Shown: positions 41,482-49,511 of the stretch, one piece after another | Layout: every line of letters begins with the position of its first letter | How positions within the stretch are numbered: the first letter of the stretch is position 1 | Source: Nitrososphaerota archaeon | GTDB taxonomy: Archaea; Thermoproteota; Nitrososphaeria; Nitrososphaerales; Gagatemarchaeaceae | Length of the DNA: 64,000 nucleotides | Direction of reading: 5' to 3' | Assembly: GCA_027320425.1 (NCBI GenBank) | Contig: DAHVLJ010000022.1 | Coordinates: 43,806 to 107,805, forward strand | Notes under the pieces: model-generated | What the model was told of the DNA's origin: nothing | Seen by the model: the letters and a program-made list of their open reading frames with translations, nothing else | Databases searched by the model: none | Position numbers and translations under genes: made by a program

Positions 41482-42111
41482 ATGGCGCACCAAGCTTTTT
41501 CAGAGCCGTCGGCTACCGGAGGCCGCTTGGAGCAGGCCGTTGCACCGACGCAAGCCAGGTCGCTGCCGCCATTCACCAAGAGACTGCTACAATGGAGCTT
41601 CGCCGTCGGGATCATTCCACCCGTCGCTCTGGTGGCCGCCCTCGCAACGAAGAGCGGATATCTCCTTGACTACGTGCATGTTATCTGCGGAGGGACGTGG
41701 ACGGGGTTCGACCTGTACACCGGTCTCGTCCTGTCGCGCATCCTCAGGTCGCTCGAGGTGCCGGCGAGAGTGGAGGTCTCGAAGAGGCTCACCCCCACGA
41801 CGTTCTTCATCATTCCTTCCCTGGCGGCCACAGCGATAGTGTCGGGCATCTATCTGGCGATAAGCCTAGGAAAATTCAACTTGGGCGACCCATGGATCAT
41901 GGCCGCAGGCGTGGTCGTGGTCATCCTGACCGCCCAGGGGTTCGGCGTGTTCCTTCCCAACGGACTCAGGGTCTTCCTTGAGCTGGCCAAGACGAAACCT
42001 GACGTGGCGCTGATTTCGAAGCTCACCATGAGGAATGTTCGCCTCGCTGCAAGCCAGGCGGTCTTTCAGGTAATCATAATACTCATCATGGCCCACCTGG
42101 CGGTGTACTAG
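41482..42111 (+). CDS. Multi-pass membrane protein, 209 residues
   Basis: After a 35-residue polar N-terminus there are four or five membrane helices. The second carries DYVHVICGGTWTGFDLY, with a His and Trp that recall haem- or copper-handling membrane proteins such as the DUF2269 or CopD-like groups, but the similarity is too weak to name. It is followed after 9 bp by a small two-helix protein gene, so the two are probably co-transcribed and interact. Confidence 0.65.
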   Translation: MAHQAFSEPSATGGRLEQAVAPTQARSLPPFTKRLLQWSFAVGIIPPVALVAALATKSGYLLDYVHVICGGTWTGFDLYTGLVLSRILRSLEVPARVEVSKRLTPTTFFIIPSLAATAIVSGIYLAISLGKFNLGDPWIMAAGVVVVILTAQGFGVFLPNGLRVFLELAKTKPDVALISKLTMRNVRLAASQAVFQVIIILIMAHLAVY

Positions 42112-42120
42112 GAGATTGGA

Positions 42121-42318
42121 ATGAATCTGGGCGCCCTGACTGCGACGTTCCTTCTAGCCGGAGCGCTCCTGGTCGTGTTCGGCCTGGTGTATCGGGTGGC
42201 CGTCAGGAGCCATGCTAGAGGAGAACTGAGTTACGACGGGATACGGCTTCTGCGCTGGGCCCTAGCTGGGCAGCTCGCTATCTTCGTGGTCCTCGGGATA
42301 ACAGCATTCCTGACTTGA
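42121..42318 (+). CDS. Small two-helix membrane protein, partner of the preceding gene
   Basis: A 65-residue protein with membrane helices at about 5-25 and 45-63, linked by a basic loop (RVAVRSHARGELSYDG). The ATG is 9 bp after the stop of the 209-residue membrane protein, preceded by GGAGATTGGA, which could act as a ribosome-binding site in a transcript that is not leaderless for this gene. Confidence 0.65.
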   Translation: MNLGALTATFLLAGALLVVFGLVYRVAVRSHARGELSYDGIRLLRWALAGQLAIFVVLGITAFLT

Positions 42319-42381
42319 AAAGCGAGCTCTGGCACGCGTCGCGCGTGGAGTCCAATGCCATGATGACCTACGGGTCGGGTC

Positions 42382-42404
42382 CGAAGGGTGTTATGGGCCC
42401 TTCG
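42382..42404. terminator. Hairpin between convergent genes
   Basis: CGAAGGG and CCCTTCG form a 7-bp stem around a 9-nt loop, 64 bp after the plus-strand membrane gene and 104 bp beyond the stop of the convergent MFS gene. No T-run follows. The remaining gap (42319-42507) shows no gene. Confidence 0.35.
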
Positions 42405-42507
42405 ACGTGGTTAGCAGGTTCTCATTAGCCGCACGTGGAGCCTACTGCACCCCGCCGAATGGACCTCTTTCTCGATCCCGTTACGCGACATGCGAAGCCT
42501 ATGGATG

Positions 42508-43680
42508 TCAGTCGTGAAGGATGAGGGAGACCGGCAGGAGAAGGATGAACCCTGCACCGACCAGATAGAAGGCGCTGGTCATCCCGAGTGATTCTATCAA
42601 CACGCCTGCCATCAGGGGCCCCAGAGTGTACCCAAGGTCCTTGAATGTGGCTATTGCCCCAGTCATCGCGACCTTGTCGCCGACCATGATGTCTGACATC
42701 CTCGAGTACAGGATGATGAAAATCGCGGTATAGCTCACCGTGAAGAGGGTCACGACCACCAAGGCATAGTAGAAATCCGCCGAGAATGGGATCATGATCG
42801 CCGTCACCGTCGTCAGGACTATTGCCACTGGTAGGGTCCTTCGGATCCCCCTCCTATCCACCAGATGCCCGATGGGGACTTCGAGGGCCACGGCTGGGAT
42901 GAGGGCGACCGTAAGTATCACCCCGATAAGCGGGATTGAGACCCCTTCGTCGTTCAGGAACAAGGAGAGGAAGGAGTAGTATACGTTGATGAGGGCGTAG
43001 AAGATTACGATGAGGAAGATCGTCTTCAGGAACCGCCTCTCGCGCACGTATCCTGACAGCTTCTCCAGCTGGAGCTTCAGAGATACCCTGTCAGGCTTTG
43101 GGACCTCTTTGAGGAATAGGGTGACCACGACGAACGCCACGAAACTGGTGACGCTCAGCGCATAGAAGGGGAGGAAGAAGGACAGAGTCGCGACGAGACC
43201 GCCCACTATCGGCGAGACAGCTGATGCCAGATCGTTCATGTCGGAGAAGAAGCCGGTCTCTTTTCCTTTCACGCTCTTTTCGGCGAAGCTGAAGACGTAG
43301 GCCCAAGACGTCAGCCAGAGAAATGACGACGCGACTCCTCTCCCCACGCTGAGCAACAGCAGAGAGACGAAGCTACCCGCCTGAGGGTACAGGAGCGCCA
43401 ACCCGGCATAGAAGAGAAGGACGACCTGCAGGACCCTCTTGATGTTCAGCCTCCCCTCGATGACGCCGAAGGGGATGTTGAGGAAGACCCCCGCCATCGT
43501 GGTGATGGATAGGACGACCCCGGTTAGGAACGCGCTCCCCGTCACGTTGTTGACATAGATGGAGAATACCGGCGAGGTCAGGCCCCACCCGAAGGTGTAG
43601 ATGAAGAACGCTGACGACAGCGGGAGGATGACGCGGCTGAAGTTCCTTATGTGGCGCAGCTCGGCGAGCTCTTTGAACAG
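42508..43680 (-). CDS. MFS transporter, apparent CTG start
   Basis: A drug-efflux type MFS carrier. The first canonical start (GTG 43545) would remove the first membrane helix. The same frame upstream reads RVILPLSSAFFIYTFGWGL, a typical first helix, and contains no ATG, GTG or TTG. The best candidate is CTG at 43680 (followed by TTCAAAGAG), which is about 33 nt after a TTATAG box at 43709-43717; this gives 390 residues and 12 helices. The loop GVIEGRLNIKRVLQ after helix 2 is an MFS signature. Confidence 0.82.
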   Translation of the reverse strand: MFKELAELRHIRNFSRVILPLSSAFFIYTFGWGLTSPVFSIYVNNVTGSAFLTGVVLSITTMAGVFLNIPFGVIEGRLNIKRVLQVVLLFYAGLALLYPQAGSFVSLLLLSVGRGVASSFLWLTSWAYVFSFAEKSVKGKETGFFSDMNDLASAVSPIVGGLVATLSFFLPFYALSVTSFVAFVVVTLFLKEVPKPDRVSLKLQLEKLSGYVRERRFLKTIFLIVIFYALINVYYSFLSLFLNDEGVSIPLIGVILTVALIPAVALEVPIGHLVDRRGIRRTLPVAIVLTTVTAIMIPFSADFYYALVVVTLFTVSYTAIFIILYSRMSDIMVGDKVAMTGAIATFKDLGYTLGPLMAGVLIESLGMTSAFYLVGAGFILLLPVSLILHD

Positions 43681-43751
43681 GTCTCTCTCGGTCGGCTCGG
43701 CTTGGGCGGCTATAAGAAGCGGCCTTGACGCCTGGCCAAGGTCAAACGGGC

Positions 43752-44333
43752 TTACCGGACGGCTTCGTAGTGCAAAACCAGCTCTCCATAGGGTAGCGAC
43801 TTGACGGACAGCAGCTTCATGGTCTGCTGGTTTGCCATCGTCCCCCAGTAGTGGTTACCCCTCCCGAGGATGACCGGGCTGACTACCATCCTGTAGTCGT
43901 CCGCTAGTCCGCGTTGAATGGCTTCGTGGGACAGTGTAGGACCGCCCTCTATGATGATGCCCTTGCCAGGTTCGGCCCTCAACCTGTTGACGATCTCCGT
44001 AAGGTCCCCGGACATGATTCTGGAGTTCTGCCAGTTGGTCTCCTTGAGGGTGTGGGACAGGCAGACTTTCTGGACGCGGTCGAGCCAGCGGGAGTATTCG
44101 AATAGGTACCATGGGTCTTCTGGTTTCCTCGCTTTTTCGGAGTGGACGGCCAGATGGCCCTCGAAAGAGCGGCGCCCCATCACGACTGTGTCGACTTCAG
44201 GGTAGCGGTCGACCCACATCTCCTTGAATTGGGCGTCAGGGTCTTTCGGGATGAAATCCGAGCCAGGATATGCGGGGAACTCCCCGTAGCCGTCGAGCGT
44301 CATGTAGAGGTTGACTGTGACTTTCCTCGCCAT
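43752..44333 (-). CDS. RibD C-terminal/dihydrofolate reductase-like protein
   Basis: A 193-residue protein of the RibD_C (DHFR-fold) family. It starts KVTVNLYMTLDGYGEFPAYP, then VDTVVMGRRSFEGHL (cofactor phosphate region) and GIIIEGGPTLSHEAIQRGL, followed by LVVSPVILGRGNHYW-type strands. Such stand-alone proteins are NADPH-dependent reductases of unknown substrate. ATG at 44333 is 27 nt after a CCTTAACTGG box. The MFS gene lies downstream on the same strand. Confidence 0.86.
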   Translation of the reverse strand: MARKVTVNLYMTLDGYGEFPAYPGSDFIPKDPDAQFKEMWVDRYPEVDTVVMGRRSFEGHLAVHSEKARKPEDPWYLFEYSRWLDRVQKVCLSHTLKETNWQNSRIMSGDLTEIVNRLRAEPGKGIIIEGGPTLSHEAIQRGLADDYRMVVSPVILGRGNHYWGTMANQQTMKLLSVKSLPYGELVLHYEAVR

Positions 44334-44488
44334 GCAGGGACGTTGGGCGCATTGCTGTCCAGTTAAGGACTGTTAACACCCGGACTGTACGGGCGCCAGT
44401 TTTGCGACAGGACATAGTGAGACATCCACGCATAGAGTTCTAGCCACAATGACGTCGTTGGCTCTTGTCCGCCTAACCTTCAGCAACC

Positions 44489-46141
44489 TCAGGTGTCTTG
44501 AGCCGGTTCGTCTATCGCAAACAGCTTCCTCGCGATTTCGAGCGATTCGGCAGGATAGGGCTTCCCCTCGAGGAAATGGCGGGCATACAGCTGGGCCACG
44601 GAGACGAACCTGTGCGACCCGAGGCCCCTACCGACCTCCAGGAGCATGATGGTCGCAACCCCGTGTCCCAGGGTGTTGAGCACGTCCTTGGCGTAGAACT
44701 GGGCCGCGGCGTCTTCTGAAGAGGAGAGCAGCGCCAGGGCATCTTCGATCTTCTTCACGGCGAGCGCTGCGACCTCCCGCCCCTCGATGAGTCCGGCCTC
44801 AAGAGATTTCATGTCTTCCAGGAGCATCAAGTGAGCCCCTTTCTTGGAAATCACCTCGAGCATGTCAAGAGCTTGGATGTTGCTGGGCCCTTCCCATATC
44901 GGCGTGATGAGCGCCTCCCGGTGGAGCCTTTCGATCGGATACTCGTTCAGGAATCCCAGCCCTCCCAGCAGCTCCATCGCCATCTTGGTCGTGTAGGCTG
45001 ACATCTCGGCCGTCGTGTTCTTCGTAATGTGAGTGAGGAGCCTCGCGTAATGATAGGCGTTGGTGTACGGAGGGGTTTCCTTCCAGGAGTTCTCGAACTG
45101 GTCTACGGCTTTGAGCGCCAGGGCCAGCGAGCCCTCGACGTACACCTCCATGTCCAGCAGGTCCCTCTGGACCAGAGGCTGCTCGACCAGGAGCCTCCCG
45201 AAGGCCCTCCTCTTCTGGGTGTAGTAGTATGCTTCGAGGAACGCCTTCCTGGCGACCCCTAGGGCGCCGAAGGAGTTGGCGAGCCGCGAGACCATCAGGT
45301 TCTCCATGGTGTAGTAGATGCCGCTCTGAAGGTCTCCCACGGGCTTCGCCTCCGACCCGTGGAACTCGACCTCGCCGGTAGGTACGCTCGCCGTCGCGCT
45401 CTTGTCCTTCAGCCTCCTCACATCGAAGTTTCTTCTTCCCCTCGTGTCGTACCGAGGAACGAGGAAGAGCCCCAGTCCTTTCGCACCTGCTGGCGCTCCC
45501 TTCGGCCTGGCCGTGACGATGGCGTAGTCGGCAAGGCCCGCGTCGCTTGCGAAATACTTCGTGTCGCCGACAATCCGCCAGACGCCTTCCTCCTGATGGG
45601 CTTCGACGAGATTTGCGCCAAGGTCGCTCCCTCCCTGGAGCTCCGTGAACCAGGTCGCGCCGTATTTCACCTGCTCCTCTTCGCCTATCATCCCCCCGAC
45701 GAGCCGATTCTGCTCTTCGTCCCCGTACTTGTAGAGAGCGTAGGCGGTCTGGTTGGTGACGGTCAAGATGCAGGCTATGCCAGGATCGGAGATCAGGTAT
45801 ATCGCAGCGTAGTGGTCGAACCAGGTCCCTCCCCTGTAAGGTGGCTTGTTGACGCCGAAGTCTTTGAAGAGCTTCTCCAGGGCGATGCGCTCTGACGGGT
45901 CGAGCCAGACCCCGTCAACCCTCTCGCCGTTGATGCTCCAGTTCACCAACCTGGGCCTCGCGGTCTTGTCGACGTAATCGGCCAGCTCGTAGAGCTCCTT
46001 CCCGGCGAATGACCCCAGGGAGACGAGATCAGGGACCGCGCCAGTGAAATGTCGGAGAATCATCTGGAACGGCTTGTCGACCTCGAAGTGGTTCTTGCCG
46101 TAGGAGTTGGACATCTGGCCGTAGAACTCGTCGACGTTCAA
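44489..46141 (-). CDS. AidB-like acyl-CoA dehydrogenase
   Basis: A 550-residue FAD flavoprotein. It has the long N-terminal domain of AidB (PRLVNWSINGERVDGVWLDP, then FDHYAAIYLISDPGIACILT), the flavin segment TWFTELQGGSDLGAN and a C-terminal WEGPSNIQALDMLEV. E. coli AidB binds DNA and is induced by alkylation; other members are true acyl-CoA dehydrogenases. The Glu/Asp catalytic base is not certain from sequence alone. TTG at 46141 follows CGTAAATAGG by about 32 nt. An AlkZ-like gene lies 1.5 kb away. Confidence 0.85.
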   Translation of the reverse strand: MNVDEFYGQMSNSYGKNHFEVDKPFQMILRHFTGAVPDLVSLGSFAGKELYELADYVDKTARPRLVNWSINGERVDGVWLDPSERIALEKLFKDFGVNKPPYRGGTWFDHYAAIYLISDPGIACILTVTNQTAYALYKYGDEEQNRLVGGMIGEEEQVKYGATWFTELQGGSDLGANLVEAHQEEGVWRIVGDTKYFASDAGLADYAIVTARPKGAPAGAKGLGLFLVPRYDTRGRRNFDVRRLKDKSATASVPTGEVEFHGSEAKPVGDLQSGIYYTMENLMVSRLANSFGALGVARKAFLEAYYYTQKRRAFGRLLVEQPLVQRDLLDMEVYVEGSLALALKAVDQFENSWKETPPYTNAYHYARLLTHITKNTTAEMSAYTTKMAMELLGGLGFLNEYPIERLHREALITPIWEGPSNIQALDMLEVISKKGAHLMLLEDMKSLEAGLIEGREVAALAVKKIEDALALLSSSEDAAAQFYAKDVLNTLGHGVATIMLLEVGRGLGSHRFVSVAQLYARHFLEGKPYPAESLEIARKLFAIDEPAQDT

Positions 46142-46370
46142 GGTCGCGCCGTCCCTCGAGTCGAGCCTCCTATTTACGATGCGTGTGTTGCACGGACAGT
46201 TTCAGCTCCGCGAGCAATCTACCGATTCGGAGAGTTCCTCGCGTCCCGGCTGGCCGAGGGGCGAGGGTAGGTAGCGGCCTTACGGCAGCGCTCGACGAGG
46301 GACGATTGGTATTTCCACAAAGCAAAGATAGACATCTCTGCTTATTACTTGGCACTCCGAATACCCCCCG

Positions 46371-46940
46371 TTGAGCCCTGACCCAGCTGACCTCCAGAAG
46401 TTCCTTGTTTCAGAATGGCAAGAAAGCAGGAACGTCGTCTCGAAGCTTGACTCTCAACTTTCTGGATTGCGCCAGTTCGGGTTCAGCTTTGTCACCGTGC
46501 TCCTGGTGGCAAGCTCCGTCATATTTCAGACGGCGGTCGGTCCGACTATCAAGCTAGCGGTCATTCTAGCAACGTTCGGCCTTGTCCTAGCCCTGTATGC
46601 GACGGACTGCTTCTACAGAATAATACAAAGCAGCGCGGCTCACAAGAGCAAGATGCTTGAAGCGAGTCTCGGTGACGAGCAAGGGTTGACTGCGGTCATC
46701 GGCTACGCCTACGGCATGACAGGAGATTGGATTTTCATTGAGGTCCTCTACGTGATCTTCCTCGTTGCGACCGCTGGTCTCGGGCTGGCTGCACTCCCCT
46801 TCCTCAGTTGGCAGAGCGTGGGCATGCTGAGTGGTTTGCTTTATGCCCTAGCCCTGCTCAGCCTGATGGACAGCCGGACCGAGACGGCGGACGACGAGAA
46901 GAAGAAGAGATTCCCGGTATCCACGACATCGGAGTCGTAA
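46371..46940 (+). CDS. Four-helix membrane protein, 189 residues
   Basis: A polar helical N-terminus (LVSEWQESRNVVSKLDSQLS) precedes membrane helices at about 35-55, 58-80, 120-142 and 145-165, with a charged C-terminal tail. I do not recognise the family. TTG at 46371 is about 28 nt after a CTTATTAC box. The 229-bp gap before it has no convincing gene. Confidence 0.65.
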   Translation: MSPDPADLQKFLVSEWQESRNVVSKLDSQLSGLRQFGFSFVTVLLVASSVIFQTAVGPTIKLAVILATFGLVLALYATDCFYRIIQSSAAHKSKMLEASLGDEQGLTAVIGYAYGMTGDWIFIEVLYVIFLVATAGLGLAALPFLSWQSVGMLSGLLYALALLSLMDSRTETADDEKKKRFPVSTTSES

Positions 46941-46968
46941 GCCTGAGGGGTGCGGGGCGGCTCCACGG

Positions 46969-47012
46969 CACTTCCGCCGGAAACCCACTCGTCCTGAGCA
47001 GGCGTGGTTTGA
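46969..47012 (+). repeat. Possible degenerate copy of the island repeat
   Basis: TTCCGCCGGAAACCCACTCG followed by TCCTG aligns with the core of the five clear repeats (CTCCGCCGGGAATAACTCAT then CCTGCG) and lies just downstream of the minus-strand SRPBCC gene, the same relative position. The outer parts have diverged. Confidence 0.3.
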
Positions 47013-47038
47013 ATACATGAAGTGCTAGATCGAGAGCT

Positions 47039-47470
47039 CTAACCTGACTGCCCTTTTGTGATCAGGCCGCACAGGTCACTCCCTATGATAGAACCCCACG
47101 CGTCCGAGCAGGAGCCATAACATTCGAGATTGGGAACCAGGCCTTGGTGAGTGAACCGGACTTCCGTCTTGTCGCCTTTTTTGGAGATGTCAAACATGAT
47201 TCTTGTGCCCTTCCACTCGGTCTTGTCGTTGGTAAACTTGGGGCCGCCTTCCAGGACGAGCCAAACGACTCTCTTGCTGGGAACGAACTCGACTATCTTC
47301 TGCTTGGATTGGTGGAAATCCCCATACCGATAGGTGAACTCGCCGCCGAGCCTGTCGGTGTTGCCTTCGATCTCTCCCTCCCACCACTTGCGGACGTTGT
47401 TGATGGCGTCAAAGACCTCCTGGGGCGTTTGATTGACCGAGAACCTCTTGGCGTAGTCTTGGCTGCTCGT
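47039..47470 (-). CDS. SRPBCC (AHSA1-like) domain protein, apparent ACG start
   Basis: A 143-residue START/AHSA1-type ligand-binding protein. In order it reads QDYAKRFSVNQTPQEVFDAI, NNVRKWWEGEIEG, GGEFTYRYGDFHQSKQKIVE, VVWLVLEGG and KKGDKTEVRFTHQGLVP, then ECYGSCSDAWGS near the end: the complete family pattern. No ATG, GTG or TTG lies upstream of the conserved part. ACG at 47470 is exactly 27 nt after the CTTAAATC box (47493-47500) and is at the position where relatives start; CTG 47491 is the alternative. The gene stops at TAG 47039-47041. Confidence 0.78.
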   Translation of the reverse strand, partial: TSSQDYAKRFSVNQTPQEVFDAINNVRKWWEGEIEGNTDRLGGEFTYRYGDFHQSKQKIVEFVPSKRVVWLVLEGGPKFTNDKTEWKGTRIMFDISKKGDKTEVRFTHQGLVPNLECYGSCSDAWGSIIGSDLCGLITKGQSG

Positions 47471-47602
47471 GGGTGGGTTCGCTCGCGCCAGAGATTTAAG
47501 CCGACTATAGGCTCCCCTGAAGCATCGGTTTGTAGAGTCGTTTGCCTCTCTGCCGGAAAATGCCCGATACCAAGGTTGAGGGAGTCTAACGAATGTTTCG
47601 CT

Positions 47603-48700
47603 TTAGGTACTCAACGTCGCTACCGTTCCGAAGAATCTGCCGTAGTCCCCGACCTGTTCCCTGACTTCGGCCATCTGCTTCGCGGCTAATCTGCGGAAGG
47701 GTGACAAAGTAATGGTGACCCCGGCTTTGGTGTTTGCCCTCTTCCACACTCCTGCGACCGTTCCATCTACCACCAGCGTTGGGAGGAAGACGCCGTTGCT
47801 GTGCACGACCGATGCCTTGGCGTCATGTATCCGCTTCCGGGCATCCTCGACTCCTAGAATCGCCGACCTGTCCGCGTATCCGACGAGGTATTCATCGTAG
47901 GCCGGGAGTAGGTACACAGACCGTTGCTCCGTGGTCCTTCCTGTTGGGTGCGCGGGGACATAATACGTGGCGCCGTTGAATGTTTCCTCCTTGATCTTCC
48001 GATGAGCATTCTCTATCCCGAGCCGCGCGTCAGACACCGCGAGGCCTGACCACCAGACGAAGTCCTTGACTGTGGCCGGCCCATGGCTGCAGAAGTATCT
48101 GCCCACTATCTCACCCAGCGCTCGCTCGTGGTCAAGGGAGGACTGTTCGGGGAGCCACTCGTCGGCAAGCACAAACGTAGGCTCTGCACCTAGGCGAGGG
48201 CCGAAACAGATCAGGCCGTCCCATGCGGCCCGGTAGAGCATGTGATATCCGAGGTTATTCGAGGCTGGCACTCCGCCTCTCTCCATGACCTCATACATTG
48301 TAGATCTGGTAAGCTGCTTGCCGCCCTGGAGCGCGCTGCGGAAGAGAGACCTCGTCTTCTTCACGGTCTCGTCGGTCAGACCGAGGTGGCGGTCACGTTG
48401 CTCCGCTGTATGGACGAGGCGCGGAGAGAACAGTTTGAGCATCCATTTTATGTCGGAGGCCGCGGCAAAATGGAGCGTTCCCCTCATCAGCCATGTACGT
48501 GCTATCTTCCTTCCGAGCACCGCGGCTTCGACATCGGACTTCGTATAGGATTTGCAACGCAGCCCGACGGCCCATAAAGCAGCCATGTAGTCCTGCGCTT
48601 GGGCTGCGCCGAGGTCTTTCAAGACCGACTCTGGGCTCGACCCTCTCGTGGAGATTTGCTGGTTCTGCAGGCGACTGTAGAGAAAGTCGTAGACGTCCAT
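47603..48700 (-). CDS. Winged-helix HTH_42/AlkZ-like protein (copy 2)
   Basis: A 365-residue member of the same family as 28798-30018. The catalytic-loop position is Gln34-Ala-Gln36 (LGAAQAQDYMAAL); TWLMRGTLHFAAASDIKWML and the C-terminal PTLVVDGTVAGVWKR correspond to the other copy. It is a putative DNA glycosylase for alkylated or crosslinked DNA. The start ATG is about 30 nt after a CATATCTC box. The two copies are clearly diverged, so they are old paralogues or independent acquisitions. Confidence 0.82.
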   Translation of the reverse strand: MDVYDFLYSRLQNQQISTRGSSPESVLKDLGAAQAQDYMAALWAVGLRCKSYTKSDVEAAVLGRKIARTWLMRGTLHFAAASDIKWMLKLFSPRLVHTAEQRDRHLGLTDETVKKTRSLFRSALQGGKQLTRSTMYEVMERGGVPASNNLGYHMLYRAAWDGLICFGPRLGAEPTFVLADEWLPEQSSLDHERALGEIVGRYFCSHGPATVKDFVWWSGLAVSDARLGIENAHRKIKEETFNGATYYVPAHPTGRTTEQRSVYLLPAYDEYLVGYADRSAILGVEDARKRIHDAKASVVHSNGVFLPTLVVDGTVAGVWKRANTKAGVTITLSPFRRLAAKQMAEVREQVGDYGRFFGTVATLST

Positions 48701-48828
48701 GATACGGGAGTTAGGCTCTGTCCGAGCGAAGAGATATGCATGATGGTGCCTATGTTGGTTTCACGGAAGCAGGGAAAAGCGAAAGTGCCTCAGCTCCGGT
48801 TTGGGAGATACTGTCCGTGGCCTCTTGG

Positions 48829-48886
48829 CCGTGCATAGGGTTCATTGCGCCTCCGCCGGACTAGCCATCCTGCGTTAGACTATAGC
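48829..48886 (+). repeat. Island repeat, copy 1
   Basis: CCGTGCATAGGGTTCATTGC, GCCTCCGCCGG, then CATCCTGCGTTAG. It lies between the AlkZ-like gene and the small protein downstream of Fic; the stop codon of the small protein (48880-48882) falls inside it. Confidence 0.75.
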
Positions 48887-48990
48887 CTGCCTATTTCTTC
48901 GAGGAACTTGCGCTCATGGCGCAAAATGTCTTCTAGATTGGCAGACCACACCTGCTCGTCGATGGTGTCTTTCGCGCGTCTACTGGCCAT
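48880..48990 (-). CDS. 36-residue partner of the Fic gene
   Basis: A short frame from ATG 48990 to TAG 48882-48880: MASRRAKDTIDEQVWSANLE, then DILRHERKFLEEIGRL. It overlaps the 3' end of the Fic gene by 11 nt and is highly charged and helical. Position and size would suit an antitoxin-like or regulatory partner of the Fic protein, but no inhibitory (S/T)xxxE(G/N) motif is seen, so the role is open. Confidence 0.5.
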   Translation of the reverse strand: MASRRAKDTIDEQVWSANLEDILRHERKFLEEIGRL

Positions 48991-49366
48991 GCCCTCTCAA
49001 CCAAACTGCGACCTGCTGGCTCTTATGCGTTCCGCTGCGGATTCCTTTGATGACATCAACGTCATAACCTGTAGCCGTGGAAAGGCCGTTAGACTTCAGG
49101 AAATCGATGGCCGCCGCATAGGCGGTCCTCCTGTTCCCGCTTTCGAAAGGATGTCCTTTGACCAGGCTAATTAGCAAAGCGGCGGCCTTGTCATAGCCGT
49201 CCCCGTCGGTCGATCTGGCTCCTTCTATGGCAGTGCGTACCTTCTCCTCCCCCACCTTCCCCATCAGGACACCATGGCGGTCCGCCTTGTGGACCCGGAT
49301 TTCCTCAAGAATGCGCCTGTTCGCTTCGATTATCTCTTCGAGCGTAGGATAGAATATCTTGGTCGT
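48980..49366 (-). CDS. Fic/Doc family protein, apparent ACG start
   Basis: A Fic-fold AMP/phosphate transferase of 128 residues. The active-site motif is HPFESGNRRTA, with the catalytic His, the anion-binding Gly-Asn and the double Arg. The N-terminal YPTLEEIIEANRRILEE helix of Doc-like proteins lies upstream of the first ATG (49264). Between an in-frame stop and that ATG there is no GTG or TTG; ACG 49366-49364 (then ACCAAG) is 28 nt after a TTCTTAAGA box (49390-49398). It is probably a toxin or NTP-transferase regulator. No classic Phd antitoxin is upstream. Confidence 0.8.
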   Translation of the reverse strand, partial: TTKIFYPTLEEIIEANRRILEEIRVHKADRHGVLMGKVGEEKVRTAIEGARSTDGDGYDKAAALLISLVKGHPFESGNRRTAYAAAIDFLKSNGLSTATGYDVDVIKGIRSGTHKSQQVAVWLRGHGQ

Positions 49367-49412
49367 GGGCTCTGCGTCGAGCCTCGGGTCTTAAGAATCA
49401 TAGCGCGTGGCG

Positions 49413-49471
49413 CCGTGCATAGGCTCACAGCGCCTCCGCCGGGACAACTACTCATCCTGCTCCGGGTATAG
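49413..49471 (+). repeat. Island repeat, copy 2
   Basis: CCGTGCATAGGCTCACAGCG, CCTCCGCCGGGA, then CTCATCCTGCTCCGGGTATA. It is the most diverged of the five clear copies in its second half. It lies between the Fic gene and the stop of the membrane zinc-ribbon gene. Confidence 0.7.
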
Positions 49472-49511
49472 TCACCCAGGCGGCGTGGCGCTCACGGCGT
49501 CAGATTCTAGG

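Noticed and set aside
46170..46355. Minus-strand 61-codon frame upstream of the AidB-like gene
   Set aside because: Arg/Pro/Leu-rich composition without domain or promoter spacing, and overlapped by equally open plus frames.
47144..47689. Plus-strand open frame opposite the SRPBCC gene
   Set aside because: The minus strand encodes a complete SRPBCC domain here; the plus frame is a shadow crossing two minus genes.
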